NCBI GenBank assembly: GCA_900548145.1
Contig: URJB01000010.1
Coordinates: 7,947-71,946, forward strand
Length of the DNA: 64,000 nucleotides
DNA from: an uncultured Eubacteriales bacterium
Lineage (GTDB): Bacteria; Bacillota; Clostridia; Christensenellales; Aristaeellaceae
Direction: 5' to 3'
Part shown: piece after piece, positions 26,326-34,175 of the stretch
How the letters are laid out: the number at the start of each line of letters is the position of its first letter
Numbering within the stretch: position 1 is the stretch's first letter
Made by a program: the position numbers and the translations under genes
The notes under the pieces: generated by a model
The model's input: only the letters and a program-made list of their open reading frames with translations
What the model was told of the DNA's origin: nothing
Database searches by the model: none

Positions 26326-26354
26326 AGTATAGCATTGCGGCCCGCAGGTGTCAA
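26326..26354 (-). promoter_or_regulatory. Consensus promoter of nagB
   Basis: Minus strand TTGACA (26354-26349), 17 bases, TATACT (26331-26326). The rest of the 314-base gap to cdaA holds a TATAAT (26480-26485) that may serve cdaA; I see no riboswitch or ribozyme there. Confidence 0.85.
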
Positions 26355-26557
26355 GACTCTTTCCATAGGCAGGAAGGTGATGTTCTGAAAGCGTTTTTCC
26401 GAAAATTTCCACCCTGCAAAACCCGTAAATTCCTGCGAAAAACTGCCGCCGGGGGGTTTTATCCTACCTCTATATGTAGTATAATCAAAGAAGGCGCACA
26501 AGAGAAACGCGCATAGAGCCAGACAGGGCTTTTCAAAAGAATTTTCGGAGGGAGGGA

Positions 26558-27412
26558 TTGATCGTGAACAACGCTTGGGATCAGATCAAAAACCTGGTCT
26601 GGAACGTTTTCAATCGCCCCACCATTGCCGATGTGCTGGATATTTTTATCGTCGCCTATCTGATCTACAAGCTGCTGATGCTGACCAAGGAGACCCGGGC
26701 CAGCGCCGTTTTGAAGGGACTGGTCATGCTGATCGCAGCCAGCTGGATCAGTGACCTTCTGGGCCTGACCGCCCTGAGCTGGGTCTTACAGAACGTGGTG
26801 GCCAACGGCGCGGTGGTGCTGGTGATCCTGTTCCAGCCGGAGCTGCGCAAGGCGCTGGAGCAGATCGGCCGGGGAGCCATCCGCGAGCGGGCCACGGGCA
26901 GCGAAAGCGCCCAGATCGTCTCCGAGATCACCCACTGTATGCTGAACCTGAGCCGCCGCCGGGTGGGCGCGCTGATCGTGATCGAACAGCGCATCGGCCT
27001 GAAGGACGTGGTGGAGACCGGTACGACCCTCAATTCCGAAATTTCCTCCGCACTGCTGGAAAATATTTTCGAGCCCAACACGCCCCTGCATGACGGCGCG
27101 GTGGTCATTCGCGGCAACCGCATCATGGCCGCTGCCTGCATCCTGACCCTGAGCGAAGGCAAGGGCATCAGCCGGGAACTGGGCACCCGCCACCGAGCTG
27201 CCATCGGTATTACCGAAACCACGGACGCTATCTCCCTCATCGTCAGTGAGGAGACCGGCACCATCTCCGTGGCCCGGGAGGGTCATCTGACCCGCCATCT
27301 GGATCGTGCGGGACTGGAACAGGTGCTTACCTCCATTTATCAGCAAAAAGAGACCGGCCTTCTGTCCAGCCTGCTGGAGAAAACCAAACGGCGAAAGGGG
27401 GACGCGGCATGA
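26558..27412 (+). CDS. cdaA: Diadenylate cyclase CdaA
   Basis: A 284-residue membrane-bound cyclase that makes c-di-AMP from two ATP. Three transmembrane helices occupy residues about 20-90, followed by the DAC domain with DGA (179-181, LHDGAVV) and RHR (211-213, GTRHRAAIG). Start is TTG at 26558 or GTG at 26564; the duplicated GGAGGGAGGG fits either. It overlaps cdaR by four bases (ATGA). Confidence 0.96.
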   Translation: MIVNNAWDQIKNLVWNVFNRPTIADVLDIFIVAYLIYKLLMLTKETRASAVLKGLVMLIAASWISDLLGLTALSWVLQNVVANGAVVLVILFQPELRKALEQIGRGAIRERATGSESAQIVSEITHCMLNLSRRRVGALIVIEQRIGLKDVVETGTTLNSEISSALLENIFEPNTPLHDGAVVIRGNRIMAAACILTLSEGKGISRELGTRHRAAIGITETTDAISLIVSEETGTISVAREGHLTRHLDRAGLEQVLTSIYQQKETGLLSSLLEKTKRRKGDAA

Positions 27413-28749
27413 ATACCGAACCCAAGCGAAACGAGACCGGCAGCGTCCGTCAGGCGCTGCGTCAGGCGCCCGCCCGTTTTTTGCGGGTATGCCTGCATAA
27501 CTGGGGCTGGAAACTGCTGTCCCTTTTTCTGGCGGTCTGCCTTTGGGCGGGCCTAATCACGCAGGATCCCACACTGACCCGGGAGCGGGTCTTCAACGAC
27601 GTGCCCGTCACCGTCACCGGTACGGACACGCTGATCGGCAACGGGCTGATCGTGGTGTCCGGGTTGGAGGACGAGAATCTTTCCGTGCGGCTGCGGGCGG
27701 ATGTGCCCCAGCGCTCCTATTCCAACGCACAGGCCTCCAACTATAACCCCCGGGTGGATGTGAGCCGCATCACCGAGACTGGCGAGCAGACCCTGCGCAT
27801 TCAGACCTCCTCTACCACGACCTACGGCACCGTCACGTCCGTTTCGCCGGAAAGCCTGACCGTGGTGGTGGACGAGTATGTGACCAATTACCGCGTGCCG
27901 ATCACACTGAACGTGACCGGCAGCGCGCCCGACGGATATTATGCCTCCACGCCTCAGCTGGCCCCCAGCACGGCGGCCGTCAGCGGCCCCCGCACCATTG
28001 TGGATCAGATCGCCAGCATCGTGGCGGATTATGACTTATCCCGGCTCAGCGCCAAGGAGGGACAGGTGCGTTCCGCCCTGTCCATGCGGGTGCTGGACGC
28101 GGACGGCAACGAACTGGACGGCTCCCTGCTGCGGGTGACCAACGCGGGCGTGACCCTGCGCACCGTCACCGTGGAGCAGAATCTCTATCCCACCAAGACC
28201 CTGACCGTTTCCGATCTGGTTCGGCTGGAAGGCGAACCCGCCGCGGGCTATGAAGTCAAGAGTGTGACCATCACGCCCGTTACCGTGCTGGCCGCGGGCG
28301 ACGGCACCGCGCTGGATACGCTGGACACCCTGTTCACCACTTCGGCCATCGACCTTGACGACCGCAGCGAGGGCTTCGCCACGGAGCTGAGTCTGCGCAA
28401 GCCGTCCACGGTGAATTATCTGAGCACCGATACCGTGACCGTACAGGTGGAGATCGAGCCCATCATCACCACCCAGAGCTTCAGCGGAGTAAAGCTGTCC
28501 GTGCGCAATATCCCGGAGGGACTGTCCGCCGGACTGGCCCAGCGAACCATTGACGTGGATGTGACCGGCCCGCAGAATGCGGTCTCCCGGCTGTCCGCCG
28601 CAAAGATGTCCGCCTATGTGGACGCCTCCGGCCTGACGGTAGGCGAATACGCCCTGCCGGTCATGCTGGTGCTGGACGCGGACGACCCGGACACCCTGAC
28701 CTGGACGGCTACGCCCTCCAAGGCCAGCGTCACGCTTCTGACCAAATAA
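27409..28749 (+). CDS. cdaR: CdaR (YbbR-domain regulator of diadenylate cyclase)
   Basis: A 446-residue protein with one N-terminal transmembrane helix (NWGWKLLSLFLAVCLWAGL) and an extracytoplasmic region of about four YbbR repeats. In Bacillota it interacts with CdaA and modulates c-di-AMP synthesis. It starts inside the cdaA stop. The usual third gene, glmM, is absent here; instead a tail-rich membrane protein follows. Confidence 0.94.
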   Translation: MNTEPKRNETGSVRQALRQAPARFLRVCLHNWGWKLLSLFLAVCLWAGLITQDPTLTRERVFNDVPVTVTGTDTLIGNGLIVVSGLEDENLSVRLRADVPQRSYSNAQASNYNPRVDVSRITETGEQTLRIQTSSTTTYGTVTSVSPESLTVVVDEYVTNYRVPITLNVTGSAPDGYYASTPQLAPSTAAVSGPRTIVDQIASIVADYDLSRLSAKEGQVRSALSMRVLDADGNELDGSLLRVTNAGVTLRTVTVEQNLYPTKTLTVSDLVRLEGEPAAGYEVKSVTITPVTVLAAGDGTALDTLDTLFTTSAIDLDDRSEGFATELSLRKPSTVNYLSTDTVTVQVEIEPIITTQSFSGVKLSVRNIPEGLSAGLAQRTIDVDVTGPQNAVSRLSAAKMSAYVDASGLTVGEYALPVMLVLDADDPDTLTWTATPSKASVTLLTK

Positions 28750-28772
28750 TTTTTCGGGAAAGGGGCCGGTGA

Positions 28773-29873
28773 ATGAACGGCTTTACCAATTCCATTCTGT
28801 CGCTGCTGCTGAGTTGGATCCGGCTGCTGATCGGCCAGATCTGGGCTGCACTGAACAGTGAAAACGGCAGCCGCGCACTTTCCTTTCTTCAGAGCAACTG
28901 GAAATTTCTGGTGGTCTGTCTGGCGGTGGGCGGCTTTGTGGCCGACCGGCTGGTATATTTTCTGCGCTGGCGACCCGACACCGTCTGGCGCAACCGCCGC
29001 AAGGCCCGCCGCTCCCAGCGCCGGCAGGATTTCTCTCATGAATACGTCCCTACGGTGGAAAATCCCCATCCCGTTCCGCCTGCCCAGTGGGAGGAACCCC
29101 TGCCGGAGGAGGAACCCACTATGGTCTACCGGGGCGGCAATCCTTCCTACGTTGCTTCGGGCTATCTGCCCCGGGAGGAGCACCGCGCCGTACAGGACGA
29201 GCACTGGCAGCAGAACCCGTCCGCCCCGGCGCAGCCCCAGCAGGCGACTTGGGCGGTGCCCAATGAAAGCGCCGGTTTTGACCCGGTCTTTGACGAGGAT
29301 CTGGGTGGATGGGAGCACGGCGACACGCTGGTGCGCCCGGACACGATTCAGCAGGCGGCGCAGGGCATGGAGCAGACCTTCGGCGCTGCCCAACCAGAGC
29401 CGTTGAACTACATCCGGGATATGCAGGCGGGTTTTGCCCGTCCCCTGCCGCCGGAGCAGCTTTACGCCGCTCCGCAGACGCAAAATGTGTCTGCGCCAAA
29501 CGGTTACACGCCCAACGAACCAAATGCTCAGCCCTATGAAAACAACGCGCCCATCCATCCCGGTTTGGACGCGGCCAGCTTTCAGCGCAACATCGGCTGG
29601 AATCCGTCCGACACGGCCCCGCAGGAGCCTGCGCCCGACTTTTACTCCTTTGCCGACGCGGAACGCTCCCGGGTGGAGAGCGCACAGGCCAAACCTCGCA
29701 ATCCCTTTGCGGCGCTGGCCCGTAAGGCCCGCGATTTCGTGGGTGTGGATGCGGAGGACGACACCCGTTCCATCCATGACTGGCAGCCTACCGTGCCTGT
29801 GCACAAGGCATTCCGCGAACCGGTCTATCCCAAGAATCCCAACAACCATCAGCAGGAAGGGCCTTCGGCATAA
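28773..29873 (+). CDS. Hypothetical membrane protein with long disordered tail
   Basis: A 366-residue protein. Two hydrophobic segments lie in the first 70 residues (LLSWIRLLIGQIW; FLVVCLAVGGFVADRLVYFL), then a basic patch RNRRKARRSQRRQ, then about 280 residues rich in P, Q, E, N and A with no evident fold. GGAAAGGGG precedes the ATG. It replaces glmM in the conserved cdaA-cdaR-glmM order. A terminator overlaps its stop. Function unknown. Confidence 0.8.
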   Translation: MNGFTNSILSLLLSWIRLLIGQIWAALNSENGSRALSFLQSNWKFLVVCLAVGGFVADRLVYFLRWRPDTVWRNRRKARRSQRRQDFSHEYVPTVENPHPVPPAQWEEPLPEEEPTMVYRGGNPSYVASGYLPREEHRAVQDEHWQQNPSAPAQPQQATWAVPNESAGFDPVFDEDLGGWEHGDTLVRPDTIQQAAQGMEQTFGAAQPEPLNYIRDMQAGFARPLPPEQLYAAPQTQNVSAPNGYTPNEPNAQPYENNAPIHPGLDAASFQRNIGWNPSDTAPQEPAPDFYSFADAERSRVESAQAKPRNPFAALARKARDFVGVDAEDDTRSIHDWQPTVPVHKAFREPVYPKNPNNHQQEGPSA

Positions 29874-29885
29874 GGCCTTTCTTTT
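29857..29885 (+). terminator. Terminator overlapping a stop codon
   Basis: GGCCTT-CGGCAT-AAGGCC then TTTCTTTT; the TAA stop at 29871-29873 lies in the hairpin's 3' half. Confidence 0.75.
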
Positions 29886-29921
29886 ATGCCCCGGAGTCTA
29901 TGTTTTGAACGGAGGTTCCCC

Positions 29922-31280
29922 ATGAGCGAAGCCTATCCCCTGCCGCCGGTTTTTCAGGAGCGGATCCGCGCCCAGCTGGGAGCAGAAGCGGACGACTATT
30001 TTGCCGCGCTGGCCCAGCCCTATGTGCGCGGGCTGCGGCTCAATCCCCGCAAGCCGCTGGCCGATCCTGCCGCCCTGATCGAAGGGCTGGGGGAGCCGGT
30101 GCCGTGGCAGCTCCGGACGGGGCGTTATCTGTCGCAGGAAAGCACGGCGGGCGCACAGCCCCTACACGAAGCCGGGGCGTACTATATTCAGGAACCCAGC
30201 GCCATGGCGGCGGTGGCAGTGCTGTCTCCCCGGCCCGGCGAACGGGTGCTGGATCTCTGCGCCGCCCCGGGGGGAAAGAGCACCCAGATCGCCGACGCGC
30301 TGGAGGGTCGGGGGCTGCTGGTCAGCAACGAGCCGGTACCGAGCCGTGCGAAAATTCTCAGCCGCAATCTGGAACGAATGGGCGTGACCAACGGGCTGGT
30401 CGTTTCTGCCGAGCCGGAGCAGCTCGCTCCCCGGTGGGCAGGATTTTTCGACGCGATTCTGGTGGATGCGCCCTGCAGCGGCGAGGGCATGTTCCGCCGC
30501 CACCCGGAGACCCGCGCCGAATGGACGGAGCAGTCCCCGGCAGGATGCGCGGCCCGGCAGAAGCGCATTCTGACCTCCGCATGGGCCATGCTTCGCCCCG
30601 GCGGGCGGCTGGTCTATAGCACCTGCACCCTGAATACCGAGGAAAACGAAGGGGTGATTGACTGGATGCAGCAGGCGTTTTCCGACTGCGAAACCGCCGC
30701 GTTTACCCTTCCTGCCGGGGAAGGGGCGGAACTGGACGCGCCTGGCGGGACGCTGCATCTCTATCCCCACCGGGTCAAAGGGGAAGGGCATTTTGTGGCT
30801 TTCCTGCGCAAGCGCGGCGACGAACCGCACGCGTCCGCGCTTGCTCCGGGGGATGCTCTGGCCAAGCCGGACAAGCCGCTTTTACAAGCCTACGATGCCT
30901 TTGCCAAAGCCGTCGGCGCGGCGTTGCCGGCCGCCAATGCCCGTTTAGGAGACGCGCTGCTTTCCGCGCCGGAGCTGCCGCCCTTACAGGGGGTCAGGGT
31001 CTTACGGGCCGGGGTACAGCTGGGGGCTTTGAAGGGCAAGGTATTTCAGCCCGATCACGCATTGGCGCTGGCAATGAGCCCGACTGCCGGATTCCCATCG
31101 TTTTCTGTTTCCCCGGCTGAAGCCCGGGCGTATCTCCGGGGCGAGGTGCTTCCTTGCCCGGACTCCTTCTCCGGGTTTTATCTGGTCTGCTACGAATCTC
31201 TCCCCTTAGGGTTTGCCAAGGCCTCCAACGGCCAGCTCAAAAACCACTACCCCAAGGGCCTTCGGCAGCAGCAGGGGTAG
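29922..31280 (+). CDS. RsmF/RsmB-type rRNA cytosine-C5 methyltransferase
   Basis: A 452-residue NOL1/NOP2/Sun-family methyltransferase. SAM motif VLDLCAAPGGKS lies near residue 109; catalytic cysteines are C185 (DAPCSGEG) and C235 (YSTCTLN). A C-terminal RNA-binding domain of the RsmF type ends with NHYPKGLR. The ATG at 29922 follows GGAGG directly; an in-frame ATG 12 codons upstream lacks a site. The final residues (QQG) and the stop lie in the dispersed hairpin repeat, so the native C-terminus may have been replaced. Confidence 0.93.
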   Translation: MSEAYPLPPVFQERIRAQLGAEADDYFAALAQPYVRGLRLNPRKPLADPAALIEGLGEPVPWQLRTGRYLSQESTAGAQPLHEAGAYYIQEPSAMAAVAVLSPRPGERVLDLCAAPGGKSTQIADALEGRGLLVSNEPVPSRAKILSRNLERMGVTNGLVVSAEPEQLAPRWAGFFDAILVDAPCSGEGMFRRHPETRAEWTEQSPAGCAARQKRILTSAWAMLRPGGRLVYSTCTLNTEENEGVIDWMQQAFSDCETAAFTLPAGEGAELDAPGGTLHLYPHRVKGEGHFVAFLRKRGDEPHASALAPGDALAKPDKPLLQAYDAFAKAVGAALPAANARLGDALLSAPELPPLQGVRVLRAGVQLGALKGKVFQPDHALALAMSPTAGFPSFSVSPAEARAYLRGEVLPCPDSFSGFYLVCYESLPLGFAKASNGQLKNHYPKGLRQQQG

Positions 31281-31500
31281 TACCCCTGCACCCCGGACTG
31301 CGCGCTATGCGCGCAGGGGCACACGAGGGAAAGCCGGTTGGCTGCAGAGCTACCGCCGCTCGGCAAGGGGCAGTGCCCCTTGACCCCACACCGCGCCTAT
31401 AGGGCGCGGGACGCTCGAGAGAAAGCGGGTTGGCTGCGGAGCTACCGCCGCTCGGCGAAGGACCTCGCGGCTCGCGGGTCTGGTGTGGATTTTTTGCTAT
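31271..31500. repeat. Dispersed hairpin repeat, copy 2 (longest)
   Basis: It starts in the rsmF-type gene's last codons with the same 19-base palindrome as copy 1 (31271-31289), then the CTGCGCGC/GCGCGCAG hairpin with loop TAT, AAGGGGCA-G-TGCCCCTT, and CCGCGCC-TATA-GGGCGCGG. A 28-base GTTGGCTGC...CTCGGC module occurs twice (31337-31364 and 31429-31456), 92 bases apart. The copy ends near TCGCGGGTCTGG. It fills the 257-base gap before the next gene. Confidence 0.8.
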
Positions 31501-31537
31501 CAGTTAAGGTCCTCCCCGCCATAAATTGCTCCCTCGT

Positions 31538-31861
31538 CTAATCATCTACCCATTCCATATCCTGTTCAACATCCCAGAAAGATTTTCCGTTCCAGATTTT
31601 AGCTTCTAAGAATGCTTCAACTGGATAATGCGTTGCGTTCCCTTTCCAGATATGCTTTTCTCCATTGTCTGTCATTTCGTATAAGCAGAGATCAAGACTG
31701 CCGTTATTCGTCCATCCTTCCAGAAAGTATTTTTTTCCTTCATAGAGAAAACAAAGCTCATCTCCATAATGAATGTGATCAACAAACTCACGAACATCAC
31801 CATTTTTCAATTTTAGGCCCCCCCTTAAAGTAAATGAAATATAAATTACATCCTTAGTCAT
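31538..31861 (-). CDS. Small hypothetical protein of a Clostridia-type family
   Basis: About 107 residues from an ATG at 31861 that overlaps the stop of the decayed upstream paralogue; the exact start is uncertain. The recognisable part runs from YEGKKYFLEGW to the C-terminus FWDVEQDMEWVDD. I recall no named function. Base composition is clearly lower in GC than the flanks. The next feature upstream is a decayed copy of the same family, then an XRE regulator; small tandem families like this often include immunity or antitoxin proteins, but there is no direct evidence here. Confidence 0.55.
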   Translation of the reverse strand: MTKDVIYISFTLRGGLKLKNGDVREFVDHIHYGDELCFLYEGKKYFLEGWTNNGSLDLCLYEMTDNGEKHIWKGNATHYPVEAFLEAKIWNGKSFWDVEQDMEWVDD

Positions 31862-32090
31862 CCACCCACTCAATATCTTGTTCGGCATCCCAGAATATTT
31901 TTCAGTCAAAGAGAGGTGCATCTATAAAAGCCTGCTTACACTGTTCAATAGTGGCGGCATCATGGCTCCATAGTTCTTTGTTGTTTGCTGGTTGATATTG
32001 TATAACTTCCATGTGTACTGTATTTGAATCAGGCATATAACCCTGAAACCAGTATTTTATTCCTTTGTAAATATAAATGGTATCTTTGAT
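31854..32090 (-). pseudogene. Decayed paralogue of the neighbouring small protein
   Basis: The minus strand reads YKGIKYWFQGY...CKQAFIDAPLFD, then an in-frame TGA, then KIFWDAEQDIEWVDD and TAA. It aligns with YEGKKYFLEGW...FWDVEQDMEWVDD of the intact gene. There is also an in-frame TAA just before the conserved part and no start codon, so it is truncated and interrupted. Confidence 0.75.
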
Positions 32091-32112
32091 TTAATAATTG
32101 AATTGCCAATCC

Positions 32113-32424
32113 TTACTCCTCCCCGAATAGCGCATCAATCAGAGCTTTCTTTTCCTGATCCGTCATAGAAGAAGCATTTCTTGCAATCATACGGCGAACT
32201 TGGTGATAGTTGAACGCATCGTTCTCAATTCCCAAAAGATAATCGGACGTTGTGTGTAATGCAATTGCCATATTGGCAATTACATCTGGTTTTGGTTCTC
32301 GTGTTCCGGCAATATACCGTGACATAGCGGCTTCTGTAATACCGATTCGCTCAGCTAGTTCCTTCTGCTGAATTCCCTGCTTGCGCAGCATCTCGGATAT
32401 TCTCTCTCCTAGTGCCTTGCCCAT
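32113..32424 (-). CDS. XRE-family helix-turn-helix regulator
   Basis: A 103-residue Cro/CI-type repressor: HTH in residues about 6-62 (RISEMLRKQGIQQKELAERIG and YIAGTREPKP), then a short C-terminal segment. AGGAGG precedes the ATG. Its promoter is a perfect consensus with a 12-base palindrome across the -10, suggesting autorepression. AT-rich relative to neighbours, consistent with transfer. Confidence 0.93.
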   Translation of the reverse strand: MGKALGERISEMLRKQGIQQKELAERIGITEAAMSRYIAGTREPKPDVIANMAIALHTTSDYLLGIENDAFNYHQVRRMIARNASSMTDQEKKALIDALFGEE

Positions 32425-32469
32425 AAGTATTTCCTCCTATCGTCAGGCCTCACTTATCAGCCTGATTTT

Positions 32470-32498
32470 ATTATACGTATAACTTACCAAAATGTCAA
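32470..32498 (-). promoter_or_regulatory. Consensus promoter with overlapping palindrome (XRE gene)
   Basis: Minus strand TTGACA (32498-32493), 17 bases, TATAAT (32475-32470). The palindrome TTATACGTATAA at 32471-32482 overlaps the -10 and is a likely operator. Confidence 0.85.
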
Positions 32499-32596
32499 GT
32501 TATGCTGCAAAATCGAAACGATTTCAGACTTTATCAATGCGATTGCTAGTAATCATTCACTTCAGTCTTTTGCCCCCAGCTAGGCGATGTGGAAAA

Positions 32597-32628
32597 GAAA
32601 AGCCCGGCAGCATTTTGCCGGGCTTTTT
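32597..32628. terminator. Terminator (bidirectional), end of dus/exported-protein operon
   Basis: AAAAGCCCGGC-loop-GCCGGGCTTTTT, 14 bases beyond the stop of the 501-residue exported protein on the minus strand. Confidence 0.9.
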
Positions 32629-32641
32629 CATGTAAATAGAA

Positions 32642-34147
32642 TCACTCGCCGATTTTCAGGTTGGAAAGCAGCGCGTCGCTCCACAGCGTTTGCCAGAGGG
32701 TGATCCAGTCACTTTCAGGCAGATCGGACAGGGAAACCGTTTCGGACGGAACGGCATCGGGCACCCAAGGGGTGCGGGTGGTTCCGTTGAGGGTGAAAGT
32801 GCGACCCGTCCGCTGGCCGCCGCCCACAGTCAGCACCGCGTTCAGCTCGGTGGCCGATTTCTGGGGGCTGTGGGAGGCAAAGGTCATATCCAGATTCAGG
32901 TCGTATTCGTCAAACTCCTGCGCGTCCGGGGTCTCCTGATCGGGGGTCAGGCTCAGCTCCCACTGGATGCGGCAGCTGTCCCGACCGTCGTCCTCCTTGC
33001 CGTTGGTGGTCTGGCTGCGGAAAAGGAAGGCCACGGCCAGCGGCTTTTCCTGCTCGCCGTCAGCCACGGTGAAGGCCGCTTCGCCGGTGGGCTGGCTGAT
33101 CAGCGTCCCCTGAGTGACGCTCACGTCCGTCATGCTGCTATAGGTGAAATACCGCAGCGTAACCAGCCGCTCCTGACTTTCCACGGTAATCTCGCTGCTG
33201 GGTTCGCTGTCTTCCGTCGTGGTCAGGCTGTAGCCCAGCGTGACCGCGCCCATGTCCGGGTCGGAGTAGGGCATGGAGACCTTCAGCGACAGCAGGTCGC
33301 CCTTCAGGGAGACCGTTCGGTCGATGACCAGATCGTCCGCCAGCGGCAGCGCTTCCACCGCCGCAAAATAGTAGGGCTGCCATTCCGGGTTCAGATACAA
33401 GGCCGTCTGTTCCTCGCCGAAGTGATTTTTCAGTCGCTGGATCAGGTCTTCGTCCCCCAGCACGTCCAAAATCAGCTGCTTCAGCTGTGCCTTAACGTTG
33501 GAGGGCGCGATGCGGTACTGGGCGCTGAGCGTGCCGGTGCCGTCCTCCAGCTTGCCGATATCTGTGCGTCCCCGGTAGCCCTCCATCCAGATGTCCATCC
33601 GAGTCAGGCAGGTCTCCAGTGCGGGGGCCAGCCATTCGTCCGGCGTGTTCATCGAGGAAAGCAACGGCAGCATCCGCAGAAAGGAAACGGGAATGCCGTT
33701 TGCCTTGAGCGTGTCGGCCAGCAGAGTGTCCAGCGCTGCACCCGCGCTGCCCTCGCTTTGCTCGGTGCGGGCTCCATTCAGCTCGTACCACTGGCCGGAC
33801 CAAAGGTCGGTCTGAAAACGCAGAGCCGGGTCTTCCCATTGAAAGCGGAAGGTATTGCGGGCGGTCTCGCCGTCCATCAGCCGAAGATCCAGCCGCTGCT
33901 GCTCCACGGTCTCGCTGTTTTTCCGGGTGTGGATGTAGTCCCACTGGAAGGAAAGGGGCGCGTCGGCCCCGTCGGTCTGCACTTCCAGCGTGCCGGAAAA
34001 GCCGCTGCCCGCGTCCAGCTGCTTGATCAGCTTTTCCGCCACCGTGTAGCCCTGCAGGCTTTCGGCCAGCGCGCCAGTGCACAGGCACAGGCACAGGCAC
34101 AGCGCCAGCGCGCCCCAGAAGCGGAGTAGTCCGTTCCGTTTTCCCAT
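32642..34147 (-). CDS. Exported protein of unknown function
   Basis: A 501-residue protein with a signal peptide (LLRFWGALALCLCLCLCTGALA, quoted as motif LCLCLCTGALA) and a large mature region of alternating strands without recognised motifs. The next gene upstream encodes a similar-sized exported protein with the same signal style (LCLCLTAGAAPAKA), suggesting distant paralogues or partners. The mature part lacks cysteines near its N-terminus, so a lipoprotein is unlikely. Last gene of the dus operon. Confidence 0.75.
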   Translation of the reverse strand: MGKRNGLLRFWGALALCLCLCLCTGALAESLQGYTVAEKLIKQLDAGSGFSGTLEVQTDGADAPLSFQWDYIHTRKNSETVEQQRLDLRLMDGETARNTFRFQWEDPALRFQTDLWSGQWYELNGARTEQSEGSAGAALDTLLADTLKANGIPVSFLRMLPLLSSMNTPDEWLAPALETCLTRMDIWMEGYRGRTDIGKLEDGTGTLSAQYRIAPSNVKAQLKQLILDVLGDEDLIQRLKNHFGEEQTALYLNPEWQPYYFAAVEALPLADDLVIDRTVSLKGDLLSLKVSMPYSDPDMGAVTLGYSLTTTEDSEPSSEITVESQERLVTLRYFTYSSMTDVSVTQGTLISQPTGEAAFTVADGEQEKPLAVAFLFRSQTTNGKEDDGRDSCRIQWELSLTPDQETPDAQEFDEYDLNLDMTFASHSPQKSATELNAVLTVGGGQRTGRTFTLNGTTRTPWVPDAVPSETVSLSDLPESDWITLWQTLWSDALLSNLKIGE

Positions 34148-34175
34148 GGGTCGGCCTCCTTTGATGGCTTGAGCT

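Noticed and set aside
26244..26557. Possible glmS-type ribozyme or c-di-AMP riboswitch in the nagB-cdaA gap
   Set aside because: No conserved core of either was found; the gap is explained by a promoter, an operator and a second -10 element.
31271..31500. CRISPR-like array
   Set aside because: The two 28-base copies are 92 bases apart, contain hairpins, and the spacer is part of the repeat family itself; no cas gene nearby.
31338..31541. 67-residue frame in the repeat
   Set aside because: Entirely within the hairpin repeat and arginine-rich; not a credible gene.
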